Positions 1 through 5,229 of a stretch of 5,229 nucleotides of DNA are shown in pieces. Source of the stretch: Candidatus Woesearchaeota archaeon CG08_land_8_20_14_0_20_47_9 (GTDB lineage Archaea; Nanobdellota; Nanobdellia; Woesearchaeales; CG1-02-47-18). The stretch is taken from contig PEYS01000062.1 of assembly GCA_002763335.1 (NCBI GenBank), positions 1-5,229 of the forward strand. The letters are read 5' to 3'. The notes beneath the pieces are model-generated. The model was not told where the DNA came from and ran no database searches. It was given only the letters and a program-made list of their open reading frames with translations. How positions within the stretch are numbered: the stretch's first letter is position 1; each line of letters starts with the position of its first letter. Position numbers and translations under genes: made by a program.

Positions 1-1
1 A

Positions 2-670
2 ATATCTATAAGTTTAACCCATACTAATGACGAGTTCAGCCCCTTGGAGTCACCTTATTCCAATGCAAAGGATATAAAGATTGAACCAGCAGCCTGCTCT
101 GCTGTTGACCACTATCTTGAATACTTGCAATTTGCTAAAGAAATCTTTTGCGATAAAGACCTCAGTAAATTACCAGCAAGGCACAGAAAAACAATTGAGC
201 AGTATTCAGGTTGTATCGCCGTGCCACACGGGGCAACAAGGCTTCTTAGTTATGATCAGAATGAACATTTACTCAATGGGTTTGCAGCACAGCCGGTGAA
301 GGATGAGAATGGGCGAGAAAGATTCATACTCTATGAATTTATTGATATGCCAATCACACCATCATTCAAGCCAGAACTACGAGGAACTACTTCTGAAACA
401 GAGCTTGCAATGTGTGCTGCTTATGCTCTTGGAAAAAAGTATTGCCCCTCGGATGCTTATCAAATATATAAAAGAGAGTGTTTGAGAGAAATTTCGCTAT
501 TGCTCAAGAGATGGATCTACAGTCTTTTTATCCCATACCCAAATGCGAAAATAAAATGTTATGTTGATGAAGACAGCATAATAAGTAGACTTCATACAGA
601 AAGACTTGAGAATCAGCAAACCCAATACGATTTAACGGAGAGGCTCTTTGAAGTCCAATTGGGGTGTTGA
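2..670 (+). CDS. 3' part of a hypothetical protein, open to the left edge of the window
   Basis: The reading frame is open from base 2 to a TGA at 668-670, giving 222 visible residues. A TTG at 44 could serve as a start, but no Shine-Dalgarno-like sequence precedes it, the frame stays open for 14 codons upstream, and no ATG or GTG occurs in frame near the N-terminus. I therefore treat the gene as truncated by the window edge, with its true start outside. I recognise no family. The product is soluble and mixed helix/strand, with no signal peptide or clear membrane segment. It has eight scattered cysteines (numbered from TTG44: 18, 36, 57, 124, 134, 146, 172, 208) that form no CxxC pair. Hand counts on a few 60-base lines give about 40% GC, against about 50-60% in most of the operon, so it may have a different origin. 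It converges on the operon. That it is coding is likely; its function is unknown. Confidence 0.6.
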   Translation: MSISLTHTNDEFSPLESPYSNAKDIKIEPAACSAVDHYLEYLQFAKEIFCDKDLSKLPARHRKTIEQYSGCIAVPHGATRLLSYDQNEHLLNGFAAQPVKDENGRERFILYEFIDMPITPSFKPELRGTTSETELAMCAAYALGKKYCPSDAYQIYKRECLREISLLLKRWIYSLFIPYPNAKIKCYVDEDSIISRLHTERLENQQTQYDLTERLFEVQLGC

Positions 671-815
671 GTATAACAGTTTCTGTCAACTTTTGTTGCG
701 CAGATTCATCTCTGCTTCTTGATTGACTGTCAAAATGCTCAGAGACGCCGCTAGTCTTTGACTCTGGCATGCTTGCCCCGCCAAGGGTGAGATTTTGATA
801 ATGTCACTTTTCCAT
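671..815. other. convergent intergenic spacer with a run of small hairpins
   Basis: This 145-base spacer lies between two converging genes. Five short perfect inverted repeats follow one another: ACAG/CTGT (676-686), CAAC/GTTG around TTTT (687-698), GCAGA/TCTGC (700-715), AGAC/GTCT (743-757) and GGCA/TGCC (766-777). Short T tracts on the + strand (691-694, 793-796, 808-811) could act as weak archaeal terminators for the left gene. On the minus strand only one TTTT occurs (complement of 732-735). No tRNA, C/D box RNA or convincing small gene was found. An open frame on the minus strand here runs antisense into the left gene and looks accidental. Stems of 4-5 bp are common by chance, so the function is uncertain. 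Confidence 0.3.
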
Positions 816-2762
816 TCACTCCAGCCTAGTCTCGCTCCATAGTATCCACTCATCAGGCCTCGGGGCAGCCTCCCCGTAGAGGAAGTATGGCGGAGCAGTC
901 CTGCCAAAGTAGGAGTGCTCGATGTCTGTCCAGCTCTGAGGCCTGCCTGCGTATTGCAAGCCGTATATCGGGCTTCCAAAGACCTTCCAGCCTCCAAGCA
1001 CTGCCCTGAAGTCATGATGCGAGGGCTCTACAATAACGTCCTTTAAGCCTGCCTGCTTCAGCTTCTCAACAAACTCCTTAATCGGGGCAGTGCCCTGGCC
1101 AGGGACTGCATGGTCATCCTCCCAGCCAAAGTTATCAGATACGTGAACGTGGCCAATGATGCCATCCTTGGCAAGCTGGCCAACCTTATCAACAACCCAT
1201 CTGTTAAATGCCTTATCCCTTGCTTCTAGACTCATGCCAGGGTGAGCAGCCTCAAAGTACTTCTTCCAGGTATATGCATGGCCGACGTCAATAGTTGCCT
1301 TTATGTACTGCTTTGAGAGCTCATCAGCCTTTTGAGGAGCAATATTACTCCTGATCAGCATGTTCTTCATCTGCTCCCTTGACTGGACTATGATCTTGCG
1401 CAGCTCATCAGGGTGCGAGCCATAGGTTTCTGGAAAGAGGTTCTCAGGCGCAATATAGAGGTTCTCACTCACCTTAACGCCTTTCTGCTCCATCTGCCTC
1501 GTCTTGTCAAATGTCATCATGCCTGCCCTTGCAATTGTGTCAGCTGTCTTGTCAAGGCCGTAGTGTTCCATTGAGACTGAGTTTTTAGCAGCATACTCAA
1601 GCTCCTTAACCTGCTTGCCATAGGCAACTGCAGCCTCTTCCATCCAAGGGATCTCAGTATTAGCCCTGGTGTGGCTTTCCAGCAGGGTTCGATAGTGTCT
1701 TATGAGTTCCTCCTTTTTGTCATCATTTAAGTCGCTCCTACCCATTATACTTAGTTCAACCTTAGCCCTCTCTTCAGCACTGGGGTCCATCCTGTTTGGA
1801 TCCACTCCATACGCGAGATGGAATTCCCGAATACCTGTTTCAGCAGCATCCTTTTGCCTTTTGTAAAGACCTGACTCCTGGGTCCACCTCAGCGCCTCGG
1901 CATGCATCTGAGTTATCCTCGTCTTATAGAAGTGCTGGACAAAGACCTCCTCATCAGTTTTGCCCTTAGTCTCTACTTTTGGATTCACTCTATCATCACC
2001 AACAATCTGCTGGAATGTTTTTTCGTTAAGCTTCAATGTACCGTCACTATTTCTCTCATAGATCGGCATCAGAGTGGGTTTATTAGGCTCTTCTGGATTA
2101 GGGACCTCAGCATATTCACCAGTCTTTATAGGCTCCCAAACCTTCATGTCCCTCCTCAAGGCCTGGACCTGGCCAGTATCGCTCTGCACAACATAGAATG
2201 TCGCATGCTCCTCCTCAGTTGGATAGCCCTTTAATGTCCCGCCATACCTCTGGGCAGTCCCCTGCTCAAACCTCTTTGCAACCTCCATTATAGGCCTCTG
2301 CCACTCGCCGACATGAACAACAACTGCTCCGCCATGAGTTGTGTCAGCAGCAAAGTCTACTGCCCTCTCAATCTCATGCAGTGCAGTCTCCCTCGCCTGC
2401 TCATCAAAGCCGTGCTCTCCAAAGCCTGCAAGAGAGCCGGTAGCAACAGTTGCATGCACAGAGAGCTTGACCTTGTTAAAGTCTGCAAGTTCTCTCACAT
2501 CCTGCCTCTCGTCCTTGCCGAAGAGCTCAGGGGTAGTAGCTCCCTGCTGCAAGCTTCCCTTGCCCCTGCCCATAAAGCCGAGCTCAACCCTGGAAGCACC
2601 TTGGAATATCTTTGACTTGAGGCCCTGAAGCGGCTCCTGCATCGGCGGGGCAGATATGCCGATATCATTAAGGGGCAGGCCAAGCTCATTATCATCAGCT
2701 GAGAACGGTAGCTTATAATCCCTATCCATCGAGTTTGAGTAGCCCCTGCTGAATACAACCAT
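816..2762 (-). CDS. xylose-isomerase/endonuclease IV-like TIM-barrel protein with a large insertion
   Basis: This 648-residue protein has the pattern of the AP-endonuclease-2/xylose-isomerase-like TIM barrel. Early strands are near residues 33-38 and 58-63. SVHA carries H103, VVVHVGE carries H150, APEN carries E440, IDVGHAY carries D492 and H495, HVHVSDN carries H540, the DDH after it carries D549 and H551, and VIVEP carries E579. In order and spacing these match the nine metal ligands of endonuclease IV (H69, H109, E145, D179, H182, H216, D229, H231, E261), so a metal-dependent hydrolase or isomerase is likely. The canonical H-x-N-D-S motif reads HVSDN, so AP endonuclease activity is not assured. 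Endonuclease IV has about 285 residues; here about 290 residues separate H150 from E440 instead of about 36. The insert is strand-rich at about 185-257 and helical at about 265-430. A Pro/aromatic tail of about 65 residues follows E579 and contains the FxxPIYGL motif. It is the last gene of the operon, with its ATG two bases after the preceding stop. No signal peptide is visible, so it is probably cytoplasmic. Confidence 0.8.
   Translation of the reverse strand: MVVFSRGYSNSMDRDYKLPFSADDNELGLPLNDIGISAPPMQEPLQGLKSKIFQGASRVELGFMGRGKGSLQQGATTPELFGKDERQDVRELADFNKVKLSVHATVATGSLAGFGEHGFDEQARETALHEIERAVDFAADTTHGGAVVVHVGEWQRPIMEVAKRFEQGTAQRYGGTLKGYPTEEEHATFYVVQSDTGQVQALRRDMKVWEPIKTGEYAEVPNPEEPNKPTLMPIYERNSDGTLKLNEKTFQQIVGDDRVNPKVETKGKTDEEVFVQHFYKTRITQMHAEALRWTQESGLYKRQKDAAETGIREFHLAYGVDPNRMDPSAEERAKVELSIMGRSDLNDDKKEELIRHYRTLLESHTRANTEIPWMEEAAVAYGKQVKELEYAAKNSVSMEHYGLDKTADTIARAGMMTFDKTRQMEQKGVKVSENLYIAPENLFPETYGSHPDELRKIIVQSREQMKNMLIRSNIAPQKADELSKQYIKATIDVGHAYTWKKYFEAAHPGMSLEARDKAFNRWVVDKVGQLAKDGIIGHVHVSDNFGWEDDHAVPGQGTAPIKEFVEKLKQAGLKDVIVEPSHHDFRAVLGGWKVFGSPIYGLQYAGRPQSWTDIEHSYFGRTAPPYFLYGEAAPRPDEWILWSETRLE
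957..980 (-). other. FGSPIYGL motif, copy 1
   Basis: Residues 595-602 of the TIM-barrel protein, in the tail after the last predicted metal ligand. The same F-x-x-P-I-Y-G-L pattern occurs in the middle gene of the operon at 3005-3028. The 13 bases at 961-973 are identical to those at 3009-3021. Confidence 0.7.
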
Positions 2763-2764
2763 TT

Positions 2765-3385
2765 TTAATACGCCCTGTCCTTCTTTGTACGTCGGCCTTC
2801 TCCCAGTAATGAATCAGAGTCTATTCTCGGGCCCCTATAGCCCTCTCTAGGCTCCCTATTCTGTTGTGCTGCACCAGATTCATACGGATTTCTTTGCTCA
2901 GCTGAGCCTCCCAATGCCTCATAAGGCGGGGGATAGTTGTTTGCACCCCGGGTTGTTGGCGCTGTATAGATTGCTCTCTGCTCTCCGGGGCCTTGAGCCC
3001 CAGGCAACCCGTATATCGGGCCTGCAAAGCCCTGCAGCCTCTGCTGCTCCTCCCAGCTTAACGCAGCTCTTTCCTCAAGGCTCTCCTCACGTTTTTCTGT
3101 CACCCCTGGGGCAGCAGGCGCAACCTCTGCTGCCTCTGGTGTTACGAAGCGTGCTGTCTCAAAGACACGCCTTTCTTCTGGGCTGAAGAGGCTCTCGATG
3201 TCAACTGCCTTTGCCTGCGGTATAAAGCCTCGCAGCTCATCAGCTATGCTGAGTTGCCTCTCAGACTCCCTTATGAGGTTCTCAGCCTCCTCAATCGCCT
3301 TGAGGTTTCTCTTCTTAAGCTCCTGCAGCCTCCTAAGGCGCTCCTGGGGGCTTAGCTTCTTCAGATCATCAAGCTCTTCTGGCAT
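2765..3385 (-). CDS. small coiled-coil protein with a disordered Gly/Pro/Gln/Tyr-rich C-terminus, function unknown
   Basis: I chose the ATG at 3385, whose protein begins MPEELDDLKKLSP and has 206 residues. The stop-GA-ATG junction it forms mirrors the stop-AA-ATG junction at the end of this gene. An in-frame GTG at 3394 would add three residues and overlap the upstream gene by 7 bases. Residues 1-50 are highly charged and heptad-like, probably a coiled coil. A Pro/Ala/Glu linker follows at about 70-105. The rest is low complexity, rich in Gly, Pro, Gln, Ala and Arg with regularly scattered tyrosines, and is probably disordered. It contains FAGPIYGL (residues 120-127), which nearly matches a motif in the TIM-barrel protein encoded next. 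There is no signal peptide or membrane segment. The N-terminus resembles an unnamed family I associate with DPANN archaea, but that is from memory. An adaptor or scaffold for the TIM-barrel protein is a guess from the shared motif and the tight linkage. Confidence 0.75.
   Translation of the reverse strand: MPEELDDLKKLSPQERLRRLQELKKRNLKAIEEAENLIRESERQLSIADELRGFIPQAKAVDIESLFSPEERRVFETARFVTPEAAEVAPAAPGVTEKREESLEERAALSWEEQQRLQGFAGPIYGLPGAQGPGEQRAIYTAPTTRGANNYPPPYEALGGSAEQRNPYESGAAQQNREPREGYRGPRIDSDSLLGEGRRTKKDRAY
3005..3028 (-). other. FAGPIYGL motif, copy 2
   Basis: Residues 120-127 of the small coiled-coil protein (counted from the ATG at 3385), at the start of its disordered half. Six of eight residues match copy 1 at 957-980. 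The codons for P, I, Y and the final L are identical in both copies. Confidence 0.7.
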
Positions 3386-3387
3386 TC

Positions 3388-4995
3388 TCACCACGTTAGT
3401 AGCTTGTGGGACTTTTTATAGTTTTTATACACCAGCCAGCAGTCAAACTTAAGATTGCTTTTTACACCTCCAAATGCCTCTGCAGTCTCATAGTTCTCCT
3501 CAGCTGAGCCAGCCTTGAGTGAGAAGCCCTTTAGCTCAGGCATCTTAGCCAGCGAGCCAAAGAGCTCCTTAAAGCCGTCCCAGAGCGCTGTGAATGGCTC
3601 GGCAGCTGACTGCTTCTTCGCCTCTTCCTTCTTCTTCTCAAACTCTGGTGGCTTCTTAACCTTCTCACCCTCGCCCTCAAGATAATCCCAGAGGTTCTCG
3701 CCCAGGGCGTCCATCGCTTCCTGGATTGAGGCGTTGATGCTTCCTAGGAGCTCGAGATCCTCCTCCTCCTTCATCTTAAGATAGCTCTTTATCTGATCCG
3801 TGGTCCAGACGTAAGCGCGCATGGTCCAGTCAAGTCTGCCTACGTGGGTTGGCCCCCGCTGATAACCCTCCTGGACGTATTGCATCGCTGGCATGGAGCG
3901 GAATACAAATTGGTTGAGTATGCAAGGCTGGAATTTTCCCTTGCCTGGTTTGGTGGCGAGTATCTCTATCTCAAGCATTGCACCCTCAAAGGCGCTTATT
4001 AACTCGTAACTAAGCTGCTTCTTCTCATCCAGATGCATCCTTTTTACGTTGCGCAGATACGGCTTTATCCAGCCCATATAGAGCTTTATTACGTCGTAGT
4101 GCTGTCGAAGGTACTTGACTGTAAACCTCTTTCTGGTGCGGAGCTCCTGGTATGTGCGGGTCTTCCATGTGTAGTACTGCGTAAGCTTTCTCTTAAGCAC
4201 CTCCCGTACCTTCTCGTTGAACTCCTTGAGAGAGTCAACGTTCTTGTTTATGCTAACCAGGACGTCCTTCAGCTTCTTTTCAAACTCCTCCTTTGTAACA
4301 AGCTTGTCCATGCCCTTATCATCAGCCCTGACCCTGAAGAATAGGTCTGGGAGGATTGTGAAGCCCACAGTCTGGGCAAGCCCGTAGACTGAGGCCGCAT
4401 TCTTCACGCCCCCCTCAACCTGATCAATCCAAATCCCCTTAAGCGTGATCTCAGAGCCCTCTGACTCCTCGCCCTCATCCTTGTAGGTGTTCTCGTAGTA
4501 TGCAAGCCTCTCGTCTATTATGCGTATCTCCCTCACAATCTGGAATAGGGCCTTGATCATCTCGCTTATCCCCTTGAGGTATTGTGCGGCCTTGTCCTGC
4601 TGCAGCCCCAGGCGCTGCTCTGAAACCCCGAAGAATGATGACTGCTCAGACGCTGCAAAGACGTCGCTGATCTTGTGGAACTCTGTGTAGCTGTGATACT
4701 GGCGTAGGGCATTCATGATCCAGAAGTATGTCTCTTCAATAAAGGCGTTTGATGACTGGAAGATGAGGTGATGCCTGAACTGAGGTGTGGGAAAGCCTGT
4801 CTTTTCTACAGAGTCCCTGAAGGTCTCAACCTCCTCCATGTCAGCATCCTTCTCAAAATCATCAGGGGATTTATCCTTTAAACCCCTGATCAGCTTGCTA
4901 AACTCCCCCTTGCCCTTTGACAGGGCCTTTAGGTATTTAGCCTTACTGCCATCTTTTATAAAGCCGTATCTAACAAGCTGCTCTGCTGTTGCCAT
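3388..4995 (-). CDS. large, mostly helical soluble protein of unknown function
   Basis: This 535-residue product begins at an ATG (4995-4993) preceded by AGGGGG four bases upstream, a wobble match to the archaeal Shine-Dalgarno sequence. It has no signal peptide and no clear membrane segment. Residues 1-60 are charged and helical. A dense, conserved-looking block at about 66-165 is rich in aromatic residues, His and Gln (for example TPQFRHHLIF and FFGVSEQRLGLQQDKAA). Further long amphipathic helices run at about 232-345. Then come an aromatic segment (about 355-400), a Lys/Glu linker (about 443-462), a short amphipathic helix (about 467-482) and a basic, aromatic C-terminus. I recognise no catalytic motif. 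I associate the N-terminal block with an unnamed conserved DPANN protein, from memory only. It is the first gene of a three-gene operon, and its TGA lies two bases before the preferred start of the next gene. A structural or binding role is more likely than catalysis. Confidence 0.8.
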   Translation of the reverse strand: MATAEQLVRYGFIKDGSKAKYLKALSKGKGEFSKLIRGLKDKSPDDFEKDADMEEVETFRDSVEKTGFPTPQFRHHLIFQSSNAFIEETYFWIMNALRQYHSYTEFHKISDVFAASEQSSFFGVSEQRLGLQQDKAAQYLKGISEMIKALFQIVREIRIIDERLAYYENTYKDEGEESEGSEITLKGIWIDQVEGGVKNAASVYGLAQTVGFTILPDLFFRVRADDKGMDKLVTKEEFEKKLKDVLVSINKNVDSLKEFNEKVREVLKRKLTQYYTWKTRTYQELRTRKRFTVKYLRQHYDVIKLYMGWIKPYLRNVKRMHLDEKKQLSYELISAFEGAMLEIEILATKPGKGKFQPCILNQFVFRSMPAMQYVQEGYQRGPTHVGRLDWTMRAYVWTTDQIKSYLKMKEEEDLELLGSINASIQEAMDALGENLWDYLEGEGEKVKKPPEFEKKKEEAKKQSAAEPFTALWDGFKELFGSLAKMPELKGFSLKAGSAEENYETAEAFGGVKSNLKFDCWLVYKNYKKSHKLLTW

Positions 4996-4999
4996 ATAA

Positions 5000-5005
5000 C
5001 CCCCT
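5000..5005 (-). promoter_or_regulatory. probable ribosome binding site for the first operon gene
   Basis: Read on the minus strand, AGGGGG is followed by TTAT and then ATG. It can pair with the archaeal 16S tail (CCUCC) with one G-U pair. The four-base spacer is short but acceptable. It supports the ATG at 4995. Confidence 0.45.
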
Positions 5006-5020
5006 AATAGGAAAAGGCCG

Positions 5021-5029
5021 CTTTTAAAG
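5021..5029 (-). promoter_or_regulatory. candidate archaeal TATA box (box A) of the operon
   Basis: On the minus strand the sequence CTTTAAAAG lies about 30 bases before the ATG at 4995 and is preceded by an A-rich CAAAT that could serve as BRE. With the usual spacing of about 25 bases, transcription would begin near 5000, giving a nearly leaderless mRNA. That would conflict with use of the ribosome binding site at 5000-5005. A second AT-rich element (TTAATAC, about 5034-5040) would give a leader of about 18 bases and fits the ribosome binding site better. Which one is used cannot be decided here. Confidence 0.4.
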
Positions 5030-5067
5030 ATTTGTATTAACTTGATAGTAGTTCCTCAGAGTGGTAA

Positions 5068-5229
5068 GACTTAATGGGTGAGTGTATAGTCAAAATAAAC
5101 TATCTACCAGAGATTTCATTTTTAGATACTCAAAAGTTCGTGGGTATAGCCCCGAGCAGCAGATTTTCGTTACTCAAGAAAATTAGCCAGGAATCCCATA
5201 GCACAGACGCAGGGCGTCTGTGCGTGCCT
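5068..5229 (+). pseudogene. possible 3' relic of an IS200/IS605 tnpB gene, open at the right edge
   Basis: After a TAA at 5065-5067, one + frame stays open for 54 codons to the window edge and includes LLKKISQESHSTDAG. TnpB proteins often end in a QEA-type peptide whose codons (CAGGAAGCCC-like) run straight into the right-end hairpin. Here CAGGAATCCC at 5188-5197 is followed by a perfect hairpin at 5201-5223, which resembles that layout. The rest of a tnpB gene is absent, because the operon promoter and first gene lie immediately upstream. No CxxC motif or RuvC-type segment is visible. This is a weak inference. The frame may be meaningless, or it may belong to a gene continuing outside the window. 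Confidence 0.2.
5201..5223. repeat. perfect 10-bp inverted repeat (hairpin) with an AGG loop
   Basis: The left arm GCACAGACGC (5201-5210) and the right arm GCGTCTGTGC (5214-5223) are exact reverse complements around the loop AGG. A 10-bp, GC-rich perfect stem with a 3-base loop is not expected by chance in a window of this size. It could be a transposon-end hairpin, a terminator stem for a gene beyond the edge, or an RNA structure. No T tract follows within the six bases that remain. Confidence 0.75.

Noticed and set aside
528..770. 80-codon minus-strand open frame starting in the spacer
   Set aside because: It runs antisense over the end of the left gene, has no ribosome binding site, and its composition looks non-coding.
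686..1015. 109-codon minus-strand open frame over the 3' end of the TIM-barrel gene
   Set aside because: It overlaps the well-supported TIM-barrel frame in another phase and has no protein-like features; it is a shadow.
2866..3186. 106-codon plus-strand open frame opposite the small coiled-coil gene
   Set aside because: It is antisense to a GC-rich low-complexity coding stretch, which readily produces long open frames by chance.
3386..3394. GTG at 3394 as the start of the small coiled-coil gene
   Set aside because: It would overlap the upstream gene and has no ribosome binding site, whereas the ATG at 3385 gives the same two-base junction seen at the next gene; the GTG start is not excluded.
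5086..5103. ATAGT/ACTAT inverted repeat upstream of the operon as an operator
   Set aside because: It has only a 5-bp AT-rich arm with an 8-base gap and lies too far from the likely promoter elements to support an operator call.
5170..5177. TTACTCAA, which joins the TTAC and TCAA tetranucleotides used at the ends of IS608
   Set aside because: These tetranucleotides vary between members of the family, an 8-base match is weak, and it lies before the hairpin rather than after it, where a right-end cleavage site would be expected.
1..5229. CRISPR array, tRNA or rRNA genes
   Set aside because: No regularly spaced repeats and no tRNA-like or rRNA-like sequence were seen on either strand.

Overview
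The window looks like a piece of an archaeal genome, most likely from a DPANN-type lineage (Woesearchaeota or Pacearchaeota-like). This is an inference. It rests on a TATA-like box ahead of the first gene of the operon, frequent AGG/AGA arginine and ATA isoleucine codons, very tight gene packing, and a large helical protein and a small coiled-coil protein that resemble unnamed conserved DPANN proteins as I remember them. I could not run a search to confirm the lineage.

Layout. Bases 1-670 (+) hold the 3' part of an AT-richer gene of unknown function that is open to the left edge of the window. Bases 671-815 are a convergent intergenic spacer with several small hairpins. Bases 816-4995 (-) are a compact three-gene operon read right to left: a 535-residue, mostly helical soluble protein of unknown function; a protein of about 206 residues with a helical N-terminus and a disordered Gly/Pro/Gln/Tyr-rich C-terminus; and a 648-residue xylose-isomerase/endonuclease IV-like TIM-barrel protein. 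Bases 4996-5229 hold the operon promoter region and, at the right edge, a perfect 10-bp inverted repeat inside a short open frame. That edge may be the relic of an IS200/IS605 (TnpB-type) right end.

How the operon genes may work together. Both gene junctions have the same form (stop codon, two bases, ATG), so the three products are probably translated together. The TIM-barrel protein keeps residues that align by order and spacing with all nine metal ligands of endonuclease IV. It also carries an insertion of roughly 250 residues between the second histidine ligand and the first glutamate ligand. The middle and last proteins of the operon share an eight-residue motif, F-x-x-P-I-Y-G-L, which suggests a common docking or interaction element. 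The best reading is a lineage-specific module of one metal-dependent TIM-barrel enzyme and two partner or scaffold proteins. Its substrate cannot be deduced from the sequence.
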